Below are positions 44,042-52,816 of a stretch of 64,000 nucleotides of DNA, in pieces. Origin of the DNA: Mangrovimicrobium sp048323675 (GTDB taxonomy: Bacteria; Pseudomonadota; Gammaproteobacteria; Pseudomonadales; Halieaceae); contig NZ_JBLWFK010000002.1 in the NCBI RefSeq assembly GCF_048323675.1, positions 1-64,000 of the forward strand, in the 5' to 3' direction. The stretch's first letter is position 1. Every line of letters starts with the position of its first letter. The notes under the pieces are model-generated. The model did no database searches. It was not told the DNA's origin and saw only the letters and a program-made list of their open reading frames with translations. Both the position numbers and the translations under genes were made by a program.

Positions 44042-44845
44042 ATGCATACAGAGCAGTTTTCCGTGGTGGTGGACGGAATCACCCTGTGGGGTGAAACCCG
44101 GGGCGACCGGCCGGATGCGGTTTTCCTGCACGGCATGGGCGGCGACCGCCACAGCTGGGACCGGCTCTGGGAGGAACTCGCCGATATCCCGGCGGTGCGC
44201 TACGACCTGCGCGGCTTCGGTCGCTCCGGCTGGGACCCGGAGCAGCCCTACGACCACGCGCGCGACCTGCTCGCGGTGTTGGACAGTCGCGGCATCGACG
44301 CCGCTGACCTGGTCGGCGTTTCCCTGGGCGGGGCGGTGGCGCTGAACTTTGCCCTTGCCCATCCCCAGCGGGTGCGCAGCCTGGTACTGGTGAGTCCAGG
44401 CATAGTTGCCTGGGAATGGAGCGGGGAGTGGCGCGAGCGCTGGCGCGCGGTGGCCGATGCGATGCGCGGGGGCCGGCTCGACGAGGCCCGGGAGCGCTGG
44501 TGGCAACACCCCCTGTTCGAGCCGGCGCGGCACAGTGCCGCGGCGGACGAGCTGCGGCAATCCATCCTCGCCTACAGCGGCGTGCACTGGCAGTCCGACC
44601 CCCATGTGCGCGCCCTGCCGGACATGGAGCGCCTGCACCAGTTGCAGGCGCCCACGCTGCTGCTCACCGGGCTGCGCGACCTGCCCGACTTCCGGCTGAT
44701 CGGCGATGTCATCGAGGCGAGCGTACCGCGCCTGCGCCGGGTCGATTTTGCCGACCACGGGCACCTGCTGCAGATCGAGGCGCCGCGGGCCTGTGCCCGC
44801 GAGATTCGCGAGTTCTGGAAAATGGCCCCCGATTATTGGGTTTGA
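44042..44845 (+). CDS. Alpha/beta hydrolase
   Basis: 267 residues. HGMGGDRHSWDRLW (oxyanion loop, 30-43), YDLRGFGRSGWDP (54-66), nucleophile Ser94 in VGVSLGGAVA, and catalytic His in ADHGHLLQIE near 243. This matches the 3-oxoadipate enol-lactonase/MhpC-type group that hydrolyses lactones or C-C bonds in ring-fission products. The ATG at 44042 is taken, with GAAGAG directly upstream; a TTG three codons earlier is possible. Confidence 0.9.
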   Translation: MHTEQFSVVVDGITLWGETRGDRPDAVFLHGMGGDRHSWDRLWEELADIPAVRYDLRGFGRSGWDPEQPYDHARDLLAVLDSRGIDAADLVGVSLGGAVALNFALAHPQRVRSLVLVSPGIVAWEWSGEWRERWRAVADAMRGGRLDEARERWWQHPLFEPARHSAAADELRQSILAYSGVHWQSDPHVRALPDMERLHQLQAPTLLLTGLRDLPDFRLIGDVIEASVPRLRRVDFADHGHLLQIEAPRACAREIREFWKMAPDYWV

Positions 44846-44966
44846 GCCGGTGATAAGGTAAAGTACCCGGCGCTATCGCAAGACTATCAGGGCAACGAAG
44901 CCAAGCTTTCCCACGTTTGTCACCACGCCCGAATCCACACAAGACCAATTATTGGAGGCAGTCCTT

Positions 44967-46982
44967 ATGTCAAATGACCTTGGTATCGAACACGGCACGT
45001 TGCGCGAGATCTATCGCCAGATGTCGCGCATCCACGAGGTAGACAAGGGTATCCAGGCGGGGCTCTCAAGCGGCAAGTTCATGTTCACCTATTGGCCGAT
45101 GACCGGCCAGGAAGGCATTCCCGCATCCATCGCGCCGCTGATCACCAGTGAAGACCACATGGTTACCATCTACCGCGGCATCCACGACCAGGTTGCCAAG
45201 GGCGTGCCCCTGAAGGGCCTGTTCGCCGAAGCCCTGGGCCGCATCGACGGCGTCAACAAGGGCAAGGGCGGTTCGCCGCACATCTCCGACCCGTCCTCCG
45301 GTTCCATGCTGACCACCGCGATCGTCGGCGCCGGCGCGCCGATCGCCAACGGCCTGGCCCTGGCGGAGAAAATGCGCGGCACCGACAAGGTCACCATCGT
45401 CAACTTCGGTGACGGCGCTACCAGCATCGGCGCGGTGCACGAAGCCATGAACCTGGCCGGCGTGTGGAAACTGCCGGTGATCTTCATGTGCCAGAACAAC
45501 CTGATCGGCGAGTACACCCCGATTCCCGATTACACCGCCAGCGAGAACTTCACCGCCCGCGCCGAGGCCCTGGGCTTCCGCGGCGTGCGCCTGAACGGCA
45601 ACGACCCGATCGCCTTCTACAACGGCATGAAGGAGATCATCGACAGCGTGCGCGCCGGCAACGGCCCGGTCTTCGTCGAGGCCATGACCCTGCGCCTCGG
45701 GCCCCACGCCGGTGTCGGCTGGAGCCACCTGCTGGACAAGGAAGAGTTGGCTGTCGCCAAGGAAAAATGGCCGGTGCCCGCCACCCGCAAGCTGCTGCTG
45801 GAACACGGTATCTGCAGCGAGGAAGAACTGGCGGAAATCGACGCCGCTGCCAAGGCGGAAGTCGCCGAGGCGATCGCCTTTGGCCTCGAGAGCGAGGTCT
45901 CCGGCGAAGACGAGATGCTGCTGGACGTCTACGGCGACCCGGACGTGGTGCCGCAGCGCGGCCAGCGCGTGAAGCGCGCAGCCGAGCCCGAGTTCACCGG
46001 TGAAACCAAGACCATGGCCATGTTCGAGGCGGTACAGGACGCCCTCGACCTGTCCATGCAGATCGACGAGAACGTCTACTGCCTCGGCGAGGACATCGGC
46101 GATGACCCCGGCGGCGTGTTCAAGTGCTTCAAGGGCATGCAGAGCAAATGGGGCGAGCGGATCCGCCCGACCCCGATCGCCGAGCAGGCCATCATCGGCT
46201 GCGCCACCGGCTCCGCGCTGGTGGGCATGCGCCCGGTGGCGGAAATCATGTTCGCCGACTTCGTGGGCGTGTGCATGGACCAGATCACCAACCACGCCGC
46301 CAAGCAGCGCTACATGTCCGGCGCCACCACCAATGTGCCGATGACCGTGCGCATGATCGCCGGCGGCGGTATCGGCGGCTTCGGCGCCCAGCACTCCCAG
46401 TCCACCGAGGCTACCCTGCTGCACCAGCCGGGCCTGAAGGTGGTCTACCCCAGCACCCCGACGGAAGCCAAGGGTTTGCTGATGAGCTGTATCTTCGACG
46501 AGGATCCCTGTATCCAGATCGAGTCCATGATGCTGACTTACGCGCTCAAGGAAGAAGTGCCGGTGGGCGACTACCGCATCCCCCTGGGCGTGGCCAAGGT
46601 CAAGCGCGAGGGTACCGACGTCACCCTGATCACCTACGGCTGGCAGGTCATGCAGTGCATGATGGCCGCCGAGGAACTGGCGAAAGAGGGCATCAGTGCC
46701 GAGGTGATCGACCTGCGCACCCTGCTGCCACTGGACTACGACCGCATCCTCTCTTCTGTGGAGAAGACCGGCCGCGCGCTGGTGGTACACGCCGCGGTGG
46801 AATTCTGCGGCCTCGGCTCGGAAATCGCCGCGACCATCAACGAGGAGCTGTTCGGCAAGCTCAAGGCCCCGGCCTCGCGCTTCGGTGCGGCCTACGCCCC
46901 GATCGCCTACTCCAAGATCATCGAAACCGCGCAGGTGCCGAACGTCGGCTCCATCGCCGCGCGCGTTCGCGAATTGTTTTAA
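44967..46982 (+). CDS. 2-oxoacid dehydrogenase E1, fused alpha and beta subunits
   Basis: 671 residues joining two normally separate subunits. The alpha half (1-about 330) carries the thiamine-diphosphate motif GDG (148-150) ending at NN (177-178) and HISDPSSGSM. The beta half begins near 350 (TKTMAMFEAVQDALDL) and has TPIAEQAIIGCATG with the TPP-activating Glu. It decarboxylates a 2-oxoacid and acylates a lipoyl domain. GGAGG precedes the ATG by 8 nt. The free lipoyl-domain gene follows after 21 nt; E2 core lies at 26 kb and no E3 is in the window. Confidence 0.93.
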   Translation: MSNDLGIEHGTLREIYRQMSRIHEVDKGIQAGLSSGKFMFTYWPMTGQEGIPASIAPLITSEDHMVTIYRGIHDQVAKGVPLKGLFAEALGRIDGVNKGKGGSPHISDPSSGSMLTTAIVGAGAPIANGLALAEKMRGTDKVTIVNFGDGATSIGAVHEAMNLAGVWKLPVIFMCQNNLIGEYTPIPDYTASENFTARAEALGFRGVRLNGNDPIAFYNGMKEIIDSVRAGNGPVFVEAMTLRLGPHAGVGWSHLLDKEELAVAKEKWPVPATRKLLLEHGICSEEELAEIDAAAKAEVAEAIAFGLESEVSGEDEMLLDVYGDPDVVPQRGQRVKRAAEPEFTGETKTMAMFEAVQDALDLSMQIDENVYCLGEDIGDDPGGVFKCFKGMQSKWGERIRPTPIAEQAIIGCATGSALVGMRPVAEIMFADFVGVCMDQITNHAAKQRYMSGATTNVPMTVRMIAGGGIGGFGAQHSQSTEATLLHQPGLKVVYPSTPTEAKGLLMSCIFDEDPCIQIESMMLTYALKEEVPVGDYRIPLGVAKVKREGTDVTLITYGWQVMQCMMAAEELAKEGISAEVIDLRTLLPLDYDRILSSVEKTGRALVVHAAVEFCGLGSEIAATINEELFGKLKAPASRFGAAYAPIAYSKIIETAQVPNVGSIAARVRELF

Positions 46983-47003
46983 TAGCACTCAAGGAAAACG
47001 ACA

Positions 47004-47234
47004 ATGGCAACAACATTGACCATCCCCAAGCTGCAGATGTCTACCACTGAAGGCACGCTCACCGAGTGGCTGGTGGAAGACGGCGCCCAGGTGGAAGAAG
47101 GCCAGGCCATCTACACCCTGGAAACCGACAAGTCTGTGCAGGAAATCGAAGCCCCGGCTTCCGGTACCCTGACCCAGAAAGTCGCTGCAGGCGAGACCTA
47201 CGACGTGGGCACCGAGATCGGCGAAATCAGCTGA
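47004..47234 (+). CDS. Free-standing lipoyl-domain protein
   Basis: 76 residues, exactly one lipoyl/biotinyl domain. The lipoylated Lys43 lies in LETDKSV, with preceding beta strands PKLQMSTTEGTLTEWLVEDG and the closing GETYDVGTEIGEI. It would act as the mobile acyl carrier between the fused E1 encoded immediately upstream (21-nt gap) and an E2 core. Normally this domain is attached to E2. A biotin role is less likely given the E1 context and lack of the MKM motif. Confidence 0.93.
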   Translation: MATTLTIPKLQMSTTEGTLTEWLVEDGAQVEEGQAIYTLETDKSVQEIEAPASGTLTQKVAAGETYDVGTEIGEIS

Positions 47235-47247
47235 TAACGGTCCCTGG

Positions 47248-47283
47248 AAAAGCCCGGCCGGAGCGATCCCGCCGGGCTTTTTT
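47248..47283 (+). terminator. Rho-independent terminator after the E1-lipoyl operon
   Basis: AAAAGCCCGGC pairs with GCCGGGCTTTT around a 12-nt loop, with two further T residues. Confidence 0.85.
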
Positions 47284-47365
47284 GTGCCCGCGGGAAATGG
47301 GCTGTTCGCAAGGGGCAGTTGCGCCGAAACCGCGGCTATTCCCCGTCCGCCATCCGCTGGCGGAC

Positions 47366-48295
47366 TTATGCCCGGCTGGTGGCCATCTGGCGCAATTGCT
47401 CGACATCCCGCTTTGGCGGATTGCCAAACAGGCGGCTGTACTCCCGGTTGAACTGTGACGGACTTTCATAGCCCACCCGGAAAGCCGCGCTGGACGCGTC
47501 GAGGTGTTCGTTCAGCATCAGCCGTTTCGCTTCACTCAGGCGCAGCCATTTCTGGTACTGCAGCGGACTCTTGGTGGTCAACTGGCGAAAGTGCAGGTGG
47601 AAGGTGGGCGCGCTCATCTGTACCCGGGCGGCGAGATCGTCGACACGCAGGGGCTGCGCGTAGTTGAGTTTCAACCAGTCCACGGCTTTGGCAATGCGGT
47701 AGCTGTGGCTGTCCACGGACGCGATCTGCCGCAGCAGGTCTGCCCGGTCGCTGAGCAGCAGGCGGTAGTGAATCTCCCTCTGGATCAACGGCGCCAGCAC
47801 TGCGATGGCCGCGGGTTCATCCAGCAGGTCCACCAGCCGCCTGAAGGGCTCAAGTATGTCGGGCGTCATGGTGCCCAGGCCGACGCTCAGCCGGCCGGAG
47901 CGCTCCCGGGCATGGGGCAGGATGCCCTGGGCGATCAACTCAGACAGCACCCGGATATCGAGCTTCAATACCAGGCCAAGACACGGTTCCCCGGCACTGG
48001 CCTCGAGCACCTGGGAACTGGCCGGCAGGTCCAGCGAGGTGATCAGGAAGTTCGAGGTGTTGTAGGGGAATGCCTCCGCGCCAACCAGCATCTGCTTGGT
48101 GCCATGCACCACCAGCACCACGCTGGGCTCGATCAGGCAGAAATCGGGCTCGGTGGGCGCATCGCGGCGAAATAACAGCAGGTTCTGCACCGGGGTCTCC
48201 CAGTCGGCAGTGCCGGGTACGTGCCTGGCGATGACCCCGGCCATTGCCTGCTGGTGTGGGTGCAACTGCGCAGTGTAGTTCTGCATGGTAGCCAT
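47366..48295 (-). CDS. AraC-family transcriptional regulator (YqhC-like)
   Basis: 309 residues. The N-terminal cupin-type AraC_N domain (about 30-190) is followed by two C-terminal helix-turn-helix motifs: LRVDDLAARVQMSAPTFHLHF near 217-237 and SSAAFRVGYESPSQFNREYS near 269-288. It is divergent from a cupin gene and an aldo/keto reductase gene. In E. coli the related YqhC activates the adjacent yqhD and dkgA (an aldo/keto reductase) in response to reactive aldehydes, so a similar job is likely. Confidence 0.9.
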   Translation of the reverse strand: MATMQNYTAQLHPHQQAMAGVIARHVPGTADWETPVQNLLLFRRDAPTEPDFCLIEPSVVLVVHGTKQMLVGAEAFPYNTSNFLITSLDLPASSQVLEASAGEPCLGLVLKLDIRVLSELIAQGILPHARERSGRLSVGLGTMTPDILEPFRRLVDLLDEPAAIAVLAPLIQREIHYRLLLSDRADLLRQIASVDSHSYRIAKAVDWLKLNYAQPLRVDDLAARVQMSAPTFHLHFRQLTTKSPLQYQKWLRLSEAKRLMLNEHLDASSAAFRVGYESPSQFNREYSRLFGNPPKRDVEQLRQMATSRA

Positions 48296-48671
48296 ATGAC
48301 TCGCATTTTCCTTGCCGGCAACTTTATAGGGGATGTCGGGAGAATTCCAATAAAACTCAGGATGCCGATAGGATTGGGCAATAATTCAAGCGAATTGCTC
48401 TATCGGTCGCTTGCCCTGGGGGTCGAGAATACTCTCATCGATCGAGAAATATCGGCTTATTAGAAGAGCAGTCAGTGTGATTGGAGATCAACTCGGTATC
48501 GCGGTGACAGTGGCGTTGCAGTCATCGATAGGATCGGACAATTTCGACAGAAGCAGGCAGGCAGCCTGGTATGAGCAGGTTAGAGATGTCCTGCGCAGGC
48601 AGGCCAGGATTGAACCATACCTGTGACGTATATGTCGCAGTGATACCCGGAACAGCATAGAGGAGCAAACC
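48296..48671. other. Divergent regulatory region of AraC regulator and cupin
   Basis: About 375 bp without a credible gene. Presumably carries the AraC-type activator sites, but no direct repeat or promoter is clear enough to mark. Confidence 0.4.
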
Positions 48672-49070
48672 ATGATTCTTACACGCAACGGATCACAGGC
48701 TTCGATCAAGGGTCCCGCAGACTGGTTTATCGGCGACGTACGCATCGATCCCATCCATATGCAGGCCCAGGAACCTTCGCGCATCACCTCCGCACTGGTG
48801 GCCTTCGAGCCGGGCGCACGCACCAACTGGCATACCCATCCCCTCGGCCAGTCGCTGATCGTTACCGCCGGGAAAGGCCGGACACAGTGTGAGGGCGAGG
48901 TCCGGGTGGAAGTGAACGCGGGCGACACGATCTGGTGCCCGCCGGGGCACAAGCACTGGCACGGCGCCACCTCCACCACCGGCATGAGTCATATCGCGGT
49001 GCAGGAAATGCTGGATGGAAAAAACGTCAACTGGCTGGAACCGGTCACTGACGCACAGTACGCCGGATAA
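48672..49070 (+). CDS. Cupin protein, manganese hydroxynitrile-lyase-like
   Basis: 132 residues, a single cupin barrel. Metal ligands by family comparison are His54, His56 and Gln60 in NWHTHPLGQSLIV and His95 in PPGHKHWHGAT, the set used by bacterial manganese-dependent hydroxynitrile lyase cupins, although many relatives have other or unknown reactions. GAGGAG lies about 6 nt before the ATG. First gene of a likely two-gene operon with an aldo/keto reductase, opposite the AraC regulator. Confidence 0.88.
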   Translation: MILTRNGSQASIKGPADWFIGDVRIDPIHMQAQEPSRITSALVAFEPGARTNWHTHPLGQSLIVTAGKGRTQCEGEVRVEVNAGDTIWCPPGHKHWHGATSTTGMSHIAVQEMLDGKNVNWLEPVTDAQYAG

Positions 49071-49142
49071 CCTTGACGCGAAGCAGAACAAAACGCGAAA
49101 CAGAACCAACCGCGAAAGAAACGTGGAACAGGAGATTATGTG

Positions 49143-50009
49143 ATGATACTGGAAGAAAGGTTTACCCTCGCCAACGGTGTAGAAATTCCCAAACTCGGAT
49201 TGGGTACCTGGTTTATCGCCGACGACAGCGCCTCCCGTGCTGTCCAGGATGCGGTCGGGCTGGGCTACCGCCACATCGATACCGCACAGGCCTATGGCAA
49301 TGAAGCGGGGGTGGGAGAGGGGGTCCGCACATGCGGCGTAAAGCGCGAGGATATTTTCGTCACCACCAAACTGGCGGCGGAGGTCAAATCCTACGCGGAA
49401 GCCGTGGCGTCCATCGACGGTTCCCTGCAGACACTGGGTCTGGATTACGCCGACCTGATGATCATCCACAGCCCGCAACCCTGGGTCGAGTTTGCCGGCG
49501 AAGACCGTCACTTTGACGGCAACCGGGAAGCCTGGCGGGCGCTTGAGGACGCCTGCAAGGCGGGTAAGCTCCGCGCTATCGGACTGTCCAATTTTGAACA
49601 GCAGGACGTCGAGAATATCCTGCAGTCCTGTTCCGTGAAGCCGATGGTGAACCAGATCCTGGCCCATATCAGCAACATGCCTCTCGACCTGATCGAATAC
49701 AACCAGGCCAACGGACTGCTGGTGGAAGCCTATTCGCCGGTGGGGCATGGCGAACTCTTGAAAAACCCGACGATCGTGCAGATGGCACAGAGGTATGGAG
49801 TTTCCGTGCCGCAACTGTGTATTCGCTACGTCCTGCAGTTCGGCCTGCTGGCACTGCCCAAGACCGCGAACCCGGCCCATATGCAGAACAACACCGAGGT
49901 GAATTTTGCGATCTCGGATGAGGACATGCACTTTCTCGACACCATGCAGCGCATCGAGGACTACGGGGACGCCAGTGTGTTTCCTGTTTACGGCGGCAAC
50001 CTGGACTGA
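49143..50009 (+). CDS. Aldo/keto reductase (DkgA-like)
   Basis: 288 residues. Tetrad: Asp46 and Tyr51 in HIDTAQAYGN, Lys76 in VTTKLA, His109 in MIIHSP. Size and the AESYSP-type segment (VEAYSPVGHGEL) match 2,5-diketogluconate reductase-like enzymes that detoxify aldehydes. AGGAGA lies 7 nt before the ATG at 49143; an ATG five bases earlier is followed at once by TGA. Probably co-transcribed with the cupin gene 72 nt upstream. Confidence 0.93.
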   Translation: MILEERFTLANGVEIPKLGLGTWFIADDSASRAVQDAVGLGYRHIDTAQAYGNEAGVGEGVRTCGVKREDIFVTTKLAAEVKSYAEAVASIDGSLQTLGLDYADLMIIHSPQPWVEFAGEDRHFDGNREAWRALEDACKAGKLRAIGLSNFEQQDVENILQSCSVKPMVNQILAHISNMPLDLIEYNQANGLLVEAYSPVGHGELLKNPTIVQMAQRYGVSVPQLCIRYVLQFGLLALPKTANPAHMQNNTEVNFAISDEDMHFLDTMQRIEDYGDASVFPVYGGNLD

Positions 50010-50159
50010 GGGTAGTGCGGCGCGATTGTCGATAGAATTTACTCGCCTGGACGTTGGCAGCGTCCCTATAATCCCGCTACAGGTGAGGGGGGGGATCAAG
50101 CCAGGGATTGGCTGGTCCGCCACTCTCCGGGACATAATAAACAACATGGAAGAGGTCGT

Positions 50160-52643
50160 ATGCACGCAACAGGGAACGTTGTCCGGTCATTGGTCTATCT
50201 GCTCTTGCTGGCTGCCGGCCTGGGCGGCTGCTCTTCCGGCAGCAGTAACGGTACCGGCGGGGAGCCGTCGCCAGGCGATGGCACGGGGGAAACTCCGGCG
50301 GTCAGCGCTATTTCTCCTGCTGTTTTCGCTCCCGGTTCCCTCGTGTTTGTGTCCGGTAGCAGTCTTGATGGCACCACTCTCGCCGTGAACGGCGAGGGGG
50401 TGGAACTACTCTCGCAATCCGCTCACGTACTTGAATTCATTGCCCCGGAACTGCCGCCTGGCGAGTACCAGTTCGAGTTGCGCAGTGCTGAAGCTGACTT
50501 CAGTACCCAGGTGCGCTACCTCGAAGCCCTGCGTGTCGACAGTGTCAGCCTCGGAACCGATCACGCCTGTGCCGTGACCCGTGAAGGCAGCGCGGTGTGC
50601 TGGGGCGACGCGCGCTACGGCAAGCTGGGCAATGGCGCACGCAGTGGCCAGTTTCCGCCGGTGGCGGTAGCGGGACTGCGGAATGTCGTGGCTGTGAGCA
50701 GCGCGGGCCAGCACAGCTGCGCCCTGGATGGCGAAGGCACAATCCACTGCTGGGGCCTCAACCGCCACGGCCAGCTCGGCTCCGGTCCGGGCTTTCCACC
50801 CGCAGCACCGGTTGCCGTGGATGGCCTCCCCGAAGCGCGCTCGATCAGCGCCGGCGGCAACCATACCTGCGCGACCTTCACCGACGGTAGGGCGCGTTGC
50901 TGGGGCAGTAACGGCAACGGCCAGTTGGGCGATGGCGGCAGCGCTGGTTCCGCCATACCCGTTGTCGTCCAGGGGCTTGCCGATGTGGCCGGAATCAGCG
51001 CCGGGTACCTGCATTCCTGTGCCGTCACCGGGGCCGGTGAGGCCTTCTGCTGGGGAGCGAACCAGAGCGGGCAACTGGGCAATGGCACGCTGGAACCGGC
51101 ACTGACGCCGGTGGCGGTGCAGGGCTTGCCGGGCCGGGTGCTGGCCATCGGGGTGGGGGAGCAGTGGAGTTGCGCGCTCACCGACAGCGACCAGGTCTGG
51201 TGCTGGGGCGACGATGTGCTGACCGGCGCTGTGGGGGAGAGCTTCGCCAGCTCGACGCTGCCGGTGCAGGTCGCCCAGTTCGGGAATGTTCACCAGCTCA
51301 GCGTCGGCAACCGGCACGCCTGTGTCCTCTCGGGCGAGGGGCTGGTCGATTGCTGGGGTGCGAATTTTCACGGAACCCTGGGGCGCACCTACGACAGGAC
51401 GCCGTATTCCCTGGCGCCGCTGCGGGTTGAGCGCTTGACGGCGGCAGGCGCCATCAATGCCGGCGACCTCGCGACCTGTGCCGTGGGGGAATCGAAGGAG
51501 TTGCGCTGCTGGGGATCGGATATCGATGGCCTGCTGGGCACCGGGCCGGCTGCTGGTCGTGTAGGGCCGTTCATCGTAGGGGGAATCGAGGGCGCTACCG
51601 GTATCGAATCGGGCGAGGGCTATCGCTGCGCGCTGGTCGATGGTAGCGACACCCTGTGCTGGGGCGATAACGGCTACGGCCAGCTGGGCAACGGCAGCCG
51701 CACGGCGACTGGTGTGCCGACTCCGGTCAGCGGCCTGGCCGATGTCGCTGCGCTCAGCCTGGGCGGCGGCCAGAGCTGCGCGCTGCTGGGCGATGCGAGC
51801 GTGTCCTGCTGGGGGCTTGCCAATCTTTCCGCCAACCTCCTGCCCGCCTGGGAGAGCGGTGTGGACGAGAATGACTATATCCTGGTGCCGCGGGCGGTGC
51901 CGGGCCTCGATGGTACCGCTGCCCTGAGTATCGGTTCCTACTCGCTGTATGCCATTGGCGATGCCGGCGAAGTGCTGGTGCAGGGCGTACGCGAGGCCTA
52001 TGCAGACGGCAGTATCGACTATACGGCGACACCAGCGGCCTTTCCTGCGCTGTCAGGTGTAGAGTCCATCAGCAGCGGCGGAATCTATTCCAGCGCCTTC
52101 CAGTCCTGCGCCCTCCTGAGCGATGGCAGCGTACAGTGCTGGTCCATCTTCGATGGCGCTTCCGGATCCGGGGCAAATGCGCCGGTAACGATAGCTGGCC
52201 TCAGTAATATCGATGCCATCGACACCAGCAGCACCCATGCCTGCGCCCTGGGTGAGGGGCGCCTGCAGTGCTGGGGCGATAACACTGCCGGCCAGTTGGG
52301 GGACGGTAGCCTGAATGCCTCGGAACAGCCGGTGGCGGTGAAGGGCCTCGACGATGTCATCGGTGTGGTGACGGGCAGCGCATTCACCTGTGCGCTGGTC
52401 GAACGCGGATCGGTGTATTGCTGGGGCAGCGCCTATGGCCCGCTACTGGAGGGTGAGAGCAGCGATGCGACCGAGCCGGTTGCAATGCCCGGCCTGGTGG
52501 ATGTCGTGCAGATCAGTGGATCTTCCGGGGAGGTCTGTGCCCGCTATGCCGATGGCGTTATCACCTGCTGGGGCGATCCGGGCAGTATCGGCCCGGGTTA
52601 TTTCCCGGCGGGAGAGCAGCGCGAGGTGGTCAGCCTGCCCTGA
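50160..52643 (+). CDS. RCC1-repeat lipoprotein, probably two seven-bladed propellers
   Basis: 827 residues. Signal peptide with lipobox LGGC (Cys about 24), a Ser/Gly-rich linker, an IPT/TIG-like beta domain (VSAISPAVFAPGSLVFVSG, about 47-120), then RCC1-type repeats from about 125 to the end. Thirteen units have the pattern Cys-Ala-x...x-Cys-Trp-(Gly), and one (around 600-620) is degenerate without Cys, making 14 units of about 50 residues. The repeated Cys pair, likely a disulfide per blade, fits an exported protein. Probably surface or periplasmic binding; ligand unknown. Confidence 0.9.
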   Translation: MHATGNVVRSLVYLLLLAAGLGGCSSGSSNGTGGEPSPGDGTGETPAVSAISPAVFAPGSLVFVSGSSLDGTTLAVNGEGVELLSQSAHVLEFIAPELPPGEYQFELRSAEADFSTQVRYLEALRVDSVSLGTDHACAVTREGSAVCWGDARYGKLGNGARSGQFPPVAVAGLRNVVAVSSAGQHSCALDGEGTIHCWGLNRHGQLGSGPGFPPAAPVAVDGLPEARSISAGGNHTCATFTDGRARCWGSNGNGQLGDGGSAGSAIPVVVQGLADVAGISAGYLHSCAVTGAGEAFCWGANQSGQLGNGTLEPALTPVAVQGLPGRVLAIGVGEQWSCALTDSDQVWCWGDDVLTGAVGESFASSTLPVQVAQFGNVHQLSVGNRHACVLSGEGLVDCWGANFHGTLGRTYDRTPYSLAPLRVERLTAAGAINAGDLATCAVGESKELRCWGSDIDGLLGTGPAAGRVGPFIVGGIEGATGIESGEGYRCALVDGSDTLCWGDNGYGQLGNGSRTATGVPTPVSGLADVAALSLGGGQSCALLGDASVSCWGLANLSANLLPAWESGVDENDYILVPRAVPGLDGTAALSIGSYSLYAIGDAGEVLVQGVREAYADGSIDYTATPAAFPALSGVESISSGGIYSSAFQSCALLSDGSVQCWSIFDGASGSGANAPVTIAGLSNIDAIDTSSTHACALGEGRLQCWGDNTAGQLGDGSLNASEQPVAVKGLDDVIGVVTGSAFTCALVERGSVYCWGSAYGPLLEGESSDATEPVAMPGLVDVVQISGSSGEVCARYADGVITCWGDPGSIGPGYFPAGEQREVVSLP

Positions 52644-52816
52644 CGTTCGGGTTCATGAAATTTTGTTAATTCCCGTGAGGCCGCCCGAGGCCGCGCGCCG
52701 TTGTTTTACACGGTTTTTTGCCTGCGATGACAATTTCAGCGCAACCCGGGGCGCTGGATTTGCCCGGTTCGACAGTCTACCCTTGCAGCGATAACACATA
52801 AAAAAGGCTGGGAATC

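Noticed and set aside
45066..46988. 640-codon open frame opposite the E1 gene
   Set aside because: Antisense shadow of a strongly conserved enzyme caused by high GC; no family resemblance.
48296..48671. Small genes in the AraC-cupin gap
   Set aside because: Short frames only, no ribosome site, no recognisable sequence.
49138..49143. ATG-TGA before the aldo/keto reductase as a regulatory mini-frame
   Set aside because: A two-codon frame overlapping the true start can arise by chance; no other support.
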